Part shown: positions 36,148 to 47,568 of the stretch, piece by piece
Layout: each line of letters starts with the position of its first letter
Position numbering within the stretch: position 1 is the stretch's first letter
From: Sambucus nigra
Lineage: Eukaryota > Streptophyta > Magnoliopsida > Dipsacales > Adoxaceae
Assembly: GCA_949130495.1 (NCBI GenBank)
Contig: OX422214.1
Coordinates: 254,142,187-254,206,186, forward strand
Direction: 5' to 3'
DNA length: 64,000 nt
The notes under the pieces: generated by a model
Database searches by the model: none
What the model saw: only the letters and a program-made list of their open reading frames with translations
What the model was told of the DNA's origin: nothing
Position numbers and translations under genes: made by a program

Positions 36148-38009
36148 ATCAGGTTCTAGAGTCCTTAGGAATCTGTGTGGATGCCTTAAGTTTTCAGCGT
36201 TGCTCTTGATTTGATGTAAAGCCTTAGGATTAAGATTGTTGATTTGCCTTGTGAGATTTCGTTATTCTATCATGAGGTAGAATCTATAAAATCATTTGCG
36301 TATTCGTGTGAGAATAATAGGTCGATAGAAGAAGGGCGTTATGGGAAGGTTTGTGGAGAACTGTAAGTTGTGGTCGGGGAGGAGGACCGCTTTAGAGGCC
36401 GCTCCCTTTTTTGTAGCAATTTATGTTTCGCTATTACAACTACAAATTTCAGATGATTTAGTTTTCCAAGTACCGCAAGAAGTAGGAAGTGGTACTAAAC
36501 TTGAGAATTCACGCGATGTTATATTGAAGTGGAGAAGTGCCCTGTAGTAGAATGGAGGAAAATCCTTCACCCATAGAAGAGGTGTTGAGGTGGTGAAAAT
36601 GTGGTCACTATATTCGTGGGTGCCAGAAGTTTGGCCCATAGAGAAGCCCGGTGGATACTTGCGATGGAGAGTTTCTCTGGTGGACTGGGGAGAAGGTGGA
36701 TTCTCGAATGTTCACAAAATGTTCGGTTAAAGACCAATGGCGAATAAGGTGTTGTACGGTTAGGGAGACGAGATCATGCACCATGAAGTGATAGGCTCCA
36801 AAATAGATGTAGTTAACACTTCTGATGGAGTAAGAATCGTGAAACCCCATTGGTGGACACCCACCTGGGGAGGTTTCGTTGAACTGAGGAAGAGGAGGCC
36901 AAGAGCGTGTCCTCTTTTACTGAGAAAGTAAGAAGGACTGCATGGGCAATTATTGTCAGCCAGAGTCGGAATAACGGCTATGATGTGGAGTGTAGAACCA
37001 CTCATTTTAAACTTCGTTGAGTGAAGAGCAAGGGCAAGAGTAAAGTGCCTGGTTGGGGAGTTGGTGGAGATAATGTTGGTATGTGTAAGGCTCGAATATG
37101 GAGTCTGAGAACCATTAGCATTGACCCGGAGTGCTTGGCACAAATTGTGGTGGGAATTCTACCCTATAGGTGGGTAGTGTATGTTCTTTAGGATAAGATT
37201 TAGTAGTATTGTGTCTACGATAGACTCGGGTGTGTATTTTGAGCTTGTAGTAGTATTTACGTTATTATAGAAGGGTAATTATATGACTTCCGTGGTATGG
37301 AAGTTCTATCTTTTCTTCACTCGTTATGAAGCGAGTGATGATATTTTTATATGTATATGTGTCATATGCGTTACTTGGTTTGAGTGTTCTATTGTTTACT
37401 TGCATTGTGTGTGGATGCTATGACTTATCTCCACGACCAACAAAGTTAAGTAGTAATGCATAGGAGGGGTTCCTTGTTTGGATTTCGCTTTTGCGGGACG
37501 CTCCACGCGTGAACCTTAACGACGTTGGGAGTGGAGAGATGCCATATTTCCTTTCTCTTATTTCATATATAGAATGCTAAGGTGAAGTCTAGAAGTAAAA
37601 TCTTATTAGTAGAATTGCAAGTTAATTTACCGATCCCGATCATGTGTTTTAGACCATCGTATCTCGAGGACCGACGATGCGAGGTAGTAGTGTAACGGGA
37701 GGGTTCCTTGTCTGGATTTCGCTTCGGCGAGACGTCCCACGCATGAACCCGAGAAAATGTCGGAAGTTGAGTAAGGTCTTGGGCACTAGGGATATATTTA
37801 GTATATGCTTACGATTTAGGTAGGATACATATAGATAGACCTTAGGATTTTTTTTTTATTTTGATGTACGACCTTGAGGGTAGGTGGTGTTAGTTTAGGA
37901 TGGTTGTTTGGAGTTGACCACGAATAAGTCGTGGGTTAACTCTAAATAGGGATTCGATCCCTAGGAACGAGATTTATGGGGTCTCGAGAGGTTTGGTAGG
38001 TTCGGCCGA

Positions 38010-38900
38010 AGGATATGAGGCATTTCTTAAAGATATTGTTACGTTGGTAACTTCATTTCCGGGGAGTTATTGAGGACGGGTGGATCCTCACTCCTAAGCC
38101 ATGATTGTAAGCTCGAGAGTGAGTTTAATGAGTAAGTTCTGCCAGGATTGGGGAGTAATAATACTAGGGCATAGACTCACTGTTTATGCGTCGCACAAGC
38201 TTAAACTTGTGGAAAGTAATATCCCGTGCTTGAATTAAGATTCATCGTAGTAGTGATCACCTTAAATAGATAAGGCACTACTTCCTGGGCAGGAAATTTG
38301 GTCCTTCTCATAAGCAACAAGTTGTTGCAATATGTTGTGGGAGGAATCGAGTTGGTGCTCGGGATTCAGAAGAACTAGTGATTGGATATTTTTCTCATTC
38401 GCTAAGGAAATGCGATTGGGCTAGTGGACGTGTCGAGTAGAGGACTCGTCAGAGAAAATGGTTATGGCATGGAAGGCCAAGTAGAGTGAGTATGACTCAG
38501 AAGACTCTATAGCGAGAGCATTTCGATTTGTGATTGACAATTTCACCTACTCGTGCGAAGAAGAGAAGTGGTGGAATGAAGAGGGGTATTCATAGACGTT
38601 TGCATGGAACTACCGGCATCGAATTGGTCATGATCCCAATTGAGAAAATTGGTGACCGTCGACCCAATCGTTGCTTTTCCGCCCATTATGGACGGACTAC
38701 ATGTAGAAGAGTACACCCCATTCTCGATGGGGAATGGTAGAACCGTGGGAGGTGCCTATTATAATAGGGTGGACCGAGACTATATATTCGTGTCGAAGGT
38801 TTAGCAAGAGTTTTCGCGAAGTAATGGGAACCGTATGGAAATGACGTATATCCTACCACCCTAAAGTGGATGGATGAAAGGGAGGAAATTTGCTTATGCC
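38010..38900 (+). pseudogene. Decayed Ty3/gypsy pol: RNase H to integrase remnant (A2)
   Basis: The same islands as in A1 are visible. They are a RNase H stretch near 38138-38220, NAIGLVDVSSR near 38406-38440, GGMKRGIHRRLH near 38565-38600 (compare the WWPGMKRDIAEYV segment of the integrase zinc-binding region), a GHD trace near 38628, VDRD at 38769-38780 and YHPKVDG at 38854-38874. VDRD and YHPK are 85 bases apart, out of frame by one, exactly as in A1. Stops interrupt every frame. No functional protein is possible. Confidence 0.75.
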
Positions 38901-39539
38901 GAAAGGCGTATTACGAACGTGCGCCTTAGTATACATAGCAGATGGGAGCAGTAATGGTATGGATGGAGATTTTCGTGCAACCATTAGGTTTTGGAGTGGC
39001 CTTATGGATCATTTCCTAAGGCATGGTATTGTGAGTGGCCTAGCATGGTCAGTTGAGTAATTCGTAAACTCGTTGGATGGAACCAATGGGTAATATGTTC
39101 CTTAGACTTGGAATGGTCTCGGAACATTTCTTTAGAGATTTGGCTTTTAAGCCATACGCCTTGATGAGATACGTCGATGCGGGGGATAGCTGAGTAGCGC
39201 TGGGGCTAAGCCACTTAGAGCCGGTATGGATGCCCCGAGGTGAGATGTAACTTAATTCTGAAGATTTGGCTAATTGTGCCGAGTCATGTGGACATCATGT
39301 TCCTCCATAGGAAGCTAGAATCGATGGTTAGTGAAGAGCGCCTTGTGCTGCTAGACTAGAGAACAAAAGATGATTGACTGAGATCGACAAGGTCGACCTT
39401 AGTCTGAGTCCATTTGGGACGTTGCAATAACGAGGAGTTTGTTTAGGATGGTAGAATCCTAGTTTAGAGTAGTATACCGTTATCAGATTTGGGTATGCCC
39501 GAATTTTGGGGGCAAAATTCCCTCTTAAGGGGGGGAGTA

Positions 39540-42538
39540 TGTAACAACCCTCGATTCTGGGAGGCTCATTTTATACTGATTGTACCGCATAAGGTAATTA
39601 TATAAAATGTGGGGACTGGAGTAAATATTAATTTAATGAATTGAAAGTTAATATTTACTAGATTGATGCATATTTACTGCATGTGAAAGTAAATAACATC
39701 AGGTTGCATGTCTGTAGTGTCATGTATTTTATATGGCCTTATAGTTTAAATGATTTTTGGAACTCGAAATAATTTATAAAATTCCGGATGCCAGTTTAGA
39801 GGGTGTAGTTAGTCTCGGAAGGTGCGAGACAGTCAAAATAAGTGCCATATTGTATTTTTGTGTTTCGGGCACTTTTACCTGGTTTTAGCTTATACGCGTA
39901 TTTGGGAGTCATTTTAATGTGGTGTTAACCATTTAAGTTGGGAGTTTTAACCTAAGCCACGATTTTAGTCTTCTAAATCCCTTATTTTTCCCCATTTTAT
40001 GTCTTGAACATAGAGAGAGAAAGAAGAAGAAGAGAAATGGAGAAATGAGAGAGAGATTGAAGATGGAGGATTTGGGATTGCTTCTTCTCCAAATAAATCT
40101 GAGATATCAACCCTAAGGCAAGTTTTCTACTTGCTAATATGTGATTTAAGGTGCATAAATTGTATGATAGTTGTGTATTTACATTTATGGTTTAAATGTG
40201 GAAATTATGGGAATTAAGCCCTAATCTTAGTTTTGATGATGAAATGGTGGACTAAAATGGTTTTAAATCGTGTAGGATACACTTTGGGTAGATAAATATT
40301 GTTGGTTGTGTGTAAGATGGAAGAGATTTGGGGTTTGGAGAAATTAGGGTTCATAACCCTTCGTATCCATTTTTGGCAAATTTGCAGGTCCGAATCGATT
40401 CGGCCCTTTGGGCGAATCGATTCGCTAAGGGGAAATTGGCAGGTCTGCATAACCCGAATCGATTCGGGGTTAAGACCGAATCGATTCGGTCAATTACAGA
40501 AGGTTGGTTTAGTTGTCCGAACCGATTCGCTTTTGGGGCGAATCGATTCGCTAGGGCGAATCGATTCGGCCCTTGGGCGAATCGATTCGTTTTCCTGCTG
40601 TTTTTGAGTTAATTTTTATAACTCAATTTTAATCCTATTCTTTAAATATAGGGACTAGGAACCTTCTTGAATGAAGTAAACTTAGAGTCCTAGAGTGTGA
40701 GATGAGTTAGTTGTCTACCCTACATTAGGATTGGGTTATGTGGGGATTTTTCCGGGGTTAGGCCTATTAATGGTAAGGCATTCTTTTCTTCTAGTTAATT
40801 ATTATAATACTAGGAGATGTAGTGTTATGTTCGGGAGACCTTAGGAGCTTAATTAAGCTATACGAGTTTTGATGGTTTAAATTATCACCCCAAAAGAATG
40901 TTGGGAGACTTTAAAAGTTCGATTGAACTATGTTAACCTTGGTGGTTCATAATAACGCCATAAAGGTGAGTTTGGAGAATAAATTGAAAGTCATATCATT
41001 CCTTCGAAAGATGATAACCTTGGGGTTTTAAAATAACCTCCTAGAATGCTTGGAGATAATGAAGAGTTTATTTACTCCTTTGAGGTTGTAGGATTAATAT
41101 AAGCTATCGTATGACTATGGATAGTAAGTTAGATTATTTACAAAAGTAAAATAGTGATGGTTTCGAATAAAATGAAACATATACGTGGGATGGAAATGAA
41201 ATGGTAATGGAATTGATAATTGTAAATGATAATTTACTTAATCATGAAACCGGTAAATAATGATTTACTTGATTTTGAAATGATAAATAAAATGGATGTT
41301 ACACACCCCTCTAAATACCATCTTAAGGGAAGTCCGCACGATAGGTGAAGCCCCCTGGCTAATGAATGCAGGGTGGATATAGTCCTAGGCCATGGGAGCG
41401 CTTATGGTTGTTGTTTTTCTGCGGGGGTAGGAAGATTCCGGGTGTGGTCTTGGCTACCACGCAGGCTCATGGCCGCTTCCCGACGCTTTCGATGGGATCC
41501 CAGGTTGTCTTATGTTAGGCCCTGGAAGATGATGGTTATTTAGGGACGCGCTCAAGGGGAAACCCGGACGGGCGGTCTTAGAGTACGTTATATGTATATA
41601 ATATAACAGTTCATAATCAAGTGGGACTTGATGTATTTTAATATGCCATATAGAGCATGATGGAGTGCCACATAGAGCACATATAAATGCCACAAAGAGC
41701 ATTTGAAAATGATTATTTTCCTGATAAGGAAAGGATTTTTTATAAAAGGTAAAATTGAGATAAAAATCTCCTTAAAGAGTAAAAGATTTTGATTATATAT
41801 ATATACTTCCTGCTAAGGAAAAGATATATGAAATTATTGGCACCTTTGGTGAAGTCTTTAGTTTAATGCTTCTTATTTTTCTCCTTAGCTTATGTTTTAA
41901 ATTGTATAGGTTGCTTCTTATTTCTCTTTCTTCACGATTTATTTACATAACTGTCATACTCTTTATTCATCTGGTAATCATATAGAACCGGGCCCTGACC
42001 GGTTACATTTTCCTGTTGCATATTCTTCTTGTCTCTGCTCAGGTACTCCGCCGCAAGGATGCCTGATTTAAATTCCTATTCCGATGTTTTCGACGAGCCG
42101 TGATGCATTGCGGGTATTACGGGATACATTTGGTATAGACGCTTTCATTTTTATTCTAGTTAAGAACAAGTCTGTTATTCGGGCGAGAGGCCCAAGCTTT
42201 TGTAAATGTCTAATAAAGTGTAATAAGTGATTTATTGTACTTGTGTATTATTGGTGTATCAGTTTAGTGACCGGTTACATATTCGGTCTTTTTATGGTAT
42301 TCTTGTTATATTATTTATTTATGTCTTGGGGTTTCCCTTATCTTTCAGGAATTGGGTTGTTTGTTTTCATTTAATTACTTTCAAATCAAATTTTTGGCAA
42401 ACCGTTTTCTGAAATATTGGGTGGTTATCCTGGATACTCTATATTTTTATTATGATGCTGAGAATGATTCCATCCATGATTCCGTTATATTGGAGTATTG
42501 GGCTGGCCACCCCTTATTTTGGTGAGCGGGTTGTCACA
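39540..42538 (+). mobile_element. Element A2 3' LTR
   Basis: Nearly identical to the 5' LTR. Hairpin at 40118-40134, palindrome array at 40391-40589 with eight units, and G+C-richer block at 41299-41580. Confidence 0.95.
40391..40589. repeat. Palindrome array, eight units (A2 3' LTR)
   Basis: Matches 34025-34184 with two extra units near the right end. The extra length is 39 bp, which is the whole length difference between the two LTRs. Confidence 0.93.
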
Positions 42539-42543
42539 GATCA
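42539..42543. repeat. Target site duplication GATCA, right of element A2
   Basis: Exact repeat of 33169-33173. Confidence 0.94.
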
Positions 42544-42902
42544 TAAGTAAATTATAATTAATAATAAAAAATATAGTTTATACTCCTAAAAAAATAGTTA
42601 ACTCATTGAAGCATGCCACATCCACTCCTCATTCATATTGTATTAATAGTCTCTATTTAAAAATGACACATTGTGAGTGTTTGAGTAATTCTTGCGATAC
42701 TTTGTCATCACAATTAATAGGTGATGCCATATTTTTTTCCAAAAAATAAGTAAAGAAAGAATAAATAATATTGCACATTCATGTAATGCAATAATGACAT
42801 ATTTATTATTTTTTTCTTTTTATTTATTTTCAACATGATCAACTTCACAACTAGTAATTTGTCCATGCCACCATATAGTCACAACATATATGAATGGCTA
42901 CT
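42544..42902. other. Intron 1, host part between A2 and the hAT element; nothing seen
   Basis: AT-rich intronic sequence without recognisable features. Confidence 0.55.
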
Positions 42903-42910
42903 GCCAATTT

Positions 42911-44135
42911 GAGTGGCGGATCAAGGATTTTAGTCCAACCGGGGCTAAATCAGTTCAAAATTACATGTGCAAAAGTTTCTAGTATTGTCGGGGGTTCGGG
43001 GCGGTAGCCCCCGAGGCGATTTTTTTTGAGTAATTTCTAATTTTAAACAAATTATAGCTTTACAATGCCCAAACAATTACTCTCAATCAATATTAACAAT
43101 TTGAGACTACACAAACATACATACAAATTACACAAATTTGAGACTACATATTTAAATATTTCTCCATATAGGGAATTACCCAAATTTCTATATACACAAC
43201 ACAAATTTTAGCTTCGGATATGACTTGTGTGTTATCTCGTCTTTTTCGTTTAAAAAATTTCTCCATGACTTCCTATTTAAAAAAAATACCACATATTTTA
43301 GACTGCATTTATCACCACATATTTAAAAAAATAATAACGGCATATATTTTTGGGACACAAATTATAAAAAATTGACATTTTCCCCCAAATTACAGAAATT
43401 ATAGAGAGTTTTTGGAGAAATTACAGAAATTTGACATAAAAATAATAACGGCATATATTTTTGGGACACAAATTATAAAAAATTGACATTTTCCCCCAAA
43501 TTACAGAAATTATAGAGAGTTTTTGGAGAAATTACAGAAATTTGACATTTGTTTTGAGAAATTGTGTGAAAAATATATACCATAATTTTTGTACAATTTC
43601 TCAAAAAATCATAAAATCAACCAATCAAACATTCAATCAAAACCATATATTTTACACAATCAAAAACTTACACAACAATCATATATTCAATCAAAATCAT
43701 ACATTCAATCAAACTTATACATACAATAAAAAATTTAATACAAAAATCAGATTTAATGGACAAAAAATACCTGTAAAAAAAGGGTTGGGCTGGGCGACGG
43801 CGTGGCTATCGGCTGCTGCCTGCTGGTGGTGGGCCGCGTGGCAGTGGGCGGCTGCTGGTGTGGTGAGGGAGGAGAAGAAATGGGTAGGAGTAGGAGAAGA
43901 GAAATGAGAAATGAGGTAAGAGAAATGAGGAAATGAATAGGGTCGGCTGTTTCTATCTTTCATTTACCAAATTTTGTTTTTTATGTAATTACAAACTTAT
44001 ACCCTAAGGTTTAAAAATAATTATAATTACACCTTAAAGTAAGAAATCTGACCAAAAAACCTTAAATTTTTTTTTTTGGGAAAAAACTGAACTGGGGCTA
44101 TAGCCCCCCTTGGTCCTAAGCTCCATCCGCCACTG
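42911..44135. mobile_element. Non-autonomous hAT-type element (1.2 kb)
   Basis: Imperfect terminal inverted repeats begin GAGTGGCGGATCAAGG (42911) and end ...CCATCCGCCACTG (44135). This fits the common plant hAT terminus CAGTGGCGGA, with the first base changed at the left end. The flanks are GCCAATTT (42903-42910) and GCCAATTC (44136-44143), an 8-bp target duplication with one mismatch, as expected for hAT. It contains a 111-bp tandem duplication and a G+C-rich block (43770-43875), and no transposase. The 121-codon frame at 43542-43907 is low complexity and lacks hAT domains. Confidence 0.82.
43327..43548. repeat. 111-bp tandem duplication inside the hAT element
   Basis: Two head-to-tail copies (43327-43437 and 43438-43548) both contain ATAATAACGGCATATATTTT and CATTTTCCCCCAAATTACAG. 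They look nearly identical, so the duplication is recent relative to the element. Confidence 0.93.
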
Positions 44136-44143
44136 GCCAATTC

Positions 44144-44602
44144 CCACAACATAATCATAGCCACCATTCTAAATACTAAAATATATTTGATATTTACCTA
44201 CACTACAATTTATTTATCTTTAATTCATATTTGACTAGTTCCAATTTGGTAAATGGGGTTAATATCACCGTCTGAATATTATTCTGATACATAGAATTTT
44301 AAAATGTTCTCAATTAAACAATGTTCTCTCTCATCATACCCCACATGCAAGACCTTTCATATGCAACAACAGTTATGATTATATTAATGTATAAATATAA
44401 AATAGTTCAAATTACAATTGTTCTCTTTTTACATGGTCTTTCCAATATATTTTATAGAAGACATTATTGAAAATTCACCTTTATCTAGATAATCTTTCCC
44501 ACGTGGCTAATAAAATGGTTTGATTTGATACGTGAGAGATTTTATTCATTTCGATTTGTTAGTCAACGGAGGATGGTGAATTCTTTACATATAGAATAAT
44601 GA
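44144..44602. other. Intron 1, host part; nothing seen
   Basis: AT-rich intronic sequence between the hAT element and the MITE pair. Confidence 0.5.
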
Positions 44603-44604
44603 TA

Positions 44605-44757
44605 CATACACCTACTCTTAGTACCAACCAAGTTTCGAATGTGCTTTAAATGGTTGTACAAAAGTGTAGGTCCCATGTATTAAAGTGTAGGTCCCATGAT
44701 GGTACAATGCATTTAAAGCACAATCGGTACTGGGTTGGTACTGGGAGTTGGTGTTTC
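44605..44757. mobile_element. Small MITE with inverted repeats of about 50 bp
   Basis: The left arm ACACCTACTCTTAGTACCAACC...GTGCTTTAAATGGTTGTAC pairs with the right arm GTACAATGCATTTAAAGCAC...GGTTGGTACTGGGAGTTGGTGT. TA is present at both outer borders (44603-44604 and 44758-44759), which would fit a TA target, but the outermost bases match poorly. GTGTAGGTCCCATG is repeated within the loop. The family is not assigned. Confidence 0.6.
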
Positions 44758-44783
44758 TAGCTACCCTTACATATATTGTGCAC

Positions 44784-44967
44784 GAAAAACGCTATGGAGA
44801 CCCACTTCGTGGACACATTTCGTGGACACACTGCATTAAAAGCTTATACCTTATTGTTTTGGGTCCCGCCAGGGCATCAACCAATGCAGTAAAAACTTGT
44901 ACCTATTTTTGTCATATTCATGGGTCCATGAAATGTGTCCACGAAGTGGGTTTCCCTAGCATTACTC
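44784..44967. mobile_element. Mutator-like MITE (184 bp) with 9-bp target duplication
   Basis: ATTGTGCAC occurs at both 44775-44783 and 44968-44976, an exact 9-bp target duplication typical of Mutator-like elements. Terminal inverted repeats of about 40 bp start GAAAAACGCTATGG on the left and GAGTAATGCTAGG on the right (minus strand), continuing through ACCCACTTCGTGGACACATTTC in both arms. There is no coding capacity. Confidence 0.87.
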
Positions 44968-44976
44968 ATTGTGCAC

Positions 44977-45580
44977 AATAGCTTTAGAATTTAAAATGTC
45001 ATCTTAACAACTCAAACAATTTGTAGGGGGTGGTTTGACCACTCATAACCCAAAAGTTATATTAGGGATAGAATATATTTAATTTTATTTTTAAAGATTT
45101 ATGTTAAAAGATTTATTTTTTAATTATTGATCATTTTATAATAAATATGAGACAAGTATCATTTTTTACGGAAGTGAAGATAGATGGTTACAAAGCACTT
45201 AAGGAAAATTTTGGATGATTATAAGACTTAATACAATTTAAAAATTGCATGAGAGGAGAGCCTAATAAAACATTGAATATGAGATTGAAACCCAAAAAAC
45301 TATATTTGAATATATGTTTCTATTAATATATTACAAAGATAAATACATAAAACATACAACTTAAATTTTGTTATTAAAAATAATATTTGTCCTACTTCAA
45401 TTCCTTTTTTGTTTGTTTAAAAGGTACAAACACATATTATGTGTTTTAGATAGTCTGAAGTAGTTATCATATGGACGAAACCTATATAATTCCAGAAATG
45501 TGAATAATGTTATAGAGATGAGTAATTTACTATAAGTCTAATTGTCATACGAATAAATTTGAGTAGTTGTATAATCTTGA
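44977..45580. other. Intron 1, host part; nothing seen
   Basis: AT-rich intronic sequence with no exon-like reading frame. Confidence 0.5.
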
Positions 45581-45826
45581 GTAATATATTAGACACACAT
45601 AATTTCTTAGTGTGCATAACGTTGTGAACATGTGTGTATAATTCAAGTAAACACAAGCGTTTCATAACAAGTATATGTAGCATTGTTGTCATAGGTAAGT
45701 GGTATAACCACTAGTAATATAATAGACACACATAATTCCTCAGCATGCATAACGTTGTGGATATGTGTGTATAATTCAAGTAAACATGAGCGATTCATAA
45801 CAAGTATAAGTAGCATCTTGTCATAG
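45581..45826. repeat. Tandem duplication, period about 133 bp
   Basis: Two copies (45581-45697 and 45714-45826) share GACACACATAAT, GCATAACGTTGTG and GTGTATAATTCAAGTAAACA. Point differences are visible, so it is not very recent. Confidence 0.9.
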
Positions 45827-47568
45827 TTAATTGTCTATTATGTATCAATGCAATGCAGAAAGTGGTGTTCTTATTGTCTTCGACATGAAGCATAACGATT
45901 GATATGTGTTTCAAATTCATTTAATGATCGATATAATTCCCGAGGGAGAATGAATCTCACACAAATGAAAGGCATTAAGGTGTTTCCTATAATAAAATAG
46001 GCGAAATGGTCAAGTGGCACAAGAAGTAATCACGAGTATAAGTCACATTTCGATAGGGGAATAAGTAAGTTACATGTAATTATTTATTTGATACTTGGTG
46101 CCCTTTTGACAAATTTGACCCCAGATTTTTAAATTCTTACATGATAACACCCCTAAAATAACAAGAATACCTAGAAAAACATAAAATAAAACCAAGAAAA
46201 TATTAATTTGTAATTCTAAACCGTAACAAAATACAAAATTGGTCATATAAATAAAATAGATTCATATTTATTAAAACTTATAAATTAAAATCCAACATGC
46301 AATAATTTTGAAGCACGTGGTGTGTCAATAATGCAATGCCCAACCCTAGGTGCGAGAGACAATGTGTTGTTAGTATTCTGACATGTCATAGTGATGAGAC
46401 ATTAGTTAACTATGACAAGTGTTATGTCATAAACTCGACATGAACCATGTTGTAGGCCCGGGTAAATTTAGTACAAAATTAGAATAGTGCATCTGCCACA
46501 TTCTTCCTTATCTGTCCCTATATCTCTAAATAATAGTAAAATGTTCTTGTGAGGACCTATCTTTACTCGTTAAAGGGAACATATTTGTTCAAAATTTTGT
46601 AACACTTTGGGGCAGGCCATGGGTGGAGTAGGTGTGCCCGTATGAATCCCCTAACTTCTTCAACCGAATCGAGTAGATAACTTAGTCTCAATTTCTGAAA
46701 GTTATTTTGAGGATACCCTTTACCGTATAACCAAAAGAAGGGGGTTGAGAGAAAACACTTATATTCATATTATTATGGCCGAAGTTGAATAACACAGAGT
46801 CTTTACAAGAGAGTTTCTCGGTGTATTGATACCCACACATACACGTAGAACGAGTATTTAGTAGACCATAACTCATGATGAAAGTAGTTTACATCGGATA
46901 TGATCCACATCAAATTATATATATAAGTGGATATTCTATAAAATCTCGTGAACTTTTAAAACAAATGTAACTATTCTTCTAATATATCAACTCTGAAAAA
47001 GATAGTTTGAACTATTTTCATCAATTGTAACCTCTTTCACTTGTATTACTAAAAAACATTATTTAGTGACATAAGAAAGAACATTTGTACTTATACAACA
47101 GGGGATAACTTGTTTTTTTCTTCCTTTTAAATGTCTTTATTGTTGTGTGCTCGATTACTAAATTGAAAAATTATGTGTGGAAACCAATTCTTTAGGGTTA
47201 AGCGGACAAGTAAGAAATGTTCTCCATTAATATCGGAAAATTGCGAAGCATGTTTGAGATTTGAGTTTATTATTCACATTAGTTACAGAAAGAAAACCCC
47301 AACAAGTTAATAAATGAGAAAAATAAGTAGTGGTCCATATAAAACCAATCAAATACACGCATAATTTATAGTAAAATTCGCAACACAAAATTTTATGTGA
47401 CAATGTCTGAAACCTTCTTAATTTGCACAACCATCCTCCAATTCTTTATTCATTTCTCCTAGTATTTCATAATTAACTAACTTAACAAAAAAAAAATCAC
47501 ACTGTTTAGATTTTCACTTTTCATTTCAACTAATGAATTTTTTGTTGTTTCCTACTTTATGAGTGTAG
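45827..47568. other. Intron 1, 3' part, to the exon 2 acceptor; nothing seen
   Basis: AT-rich sequence ending in a pyrimidine-rich run and GAGTGTAG acceptor. Reading frames of 60-70 codons on the minus strand have no family motifs. Confidence 0.5.

Larger units (their letters stand above)
36134..39539 (+). mobile_element. Element A2 internal region
   Basis: A 3.4-kb region homologous to that of A1, with the shared post-PBS leader. There are two 50-bp modules (37463-37512 and 37697-37747); the third A1 copy is absent here. The pol remnants are listed separately. At 37218-37240 a short frame reads IDSG after STI, which could be a trace of the aspartic protease DSG motif, but this is weak. A purine tract AAGGGGGGGAGTA (39527-39539) precedes the 3' LTR. 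Confidence 0.88.
33174..42538 (+). mobile_element. Element A2: complete, young non-autonomous LTR retrotransposon (9.4 kb)
   Basis: LTRs at 33174-36133 (2960 bp) and 39540-42538 (2999 bp), an initiator-Met PBS, a purine tract and an exact 5-bp target duplication. I could spot only about a dozen base differences between the LTRs by eye. Their 39-bp length difference is accounted for by two extra palindrome units in the 3' LTR. The 3.4-kb internal region carries only decayed RNase H and integrase sequence, so the element cannot encode its own machinery. It lies in intron 1, sense to the host gene. Confidence 0.95.

Noticed and set aside
36760..37143. 127-codon minus-strand frame in the A2 internal region
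   Set aside because: Opposite to element transcription, not kept in A1, no family motif.
37218..37240. Possible aspartic protease DSG motif in the A2 internal region
   Set aside because: Only a few residues match, in a region without other protease sequence, so it is mentioned but not annotated.
43542..43907. 121-codon frame in the hAT element
   Set aside because: Low-complexity Asn/His-rich start and Trp/Ala-rich end from a G+C island; no transposase domain.
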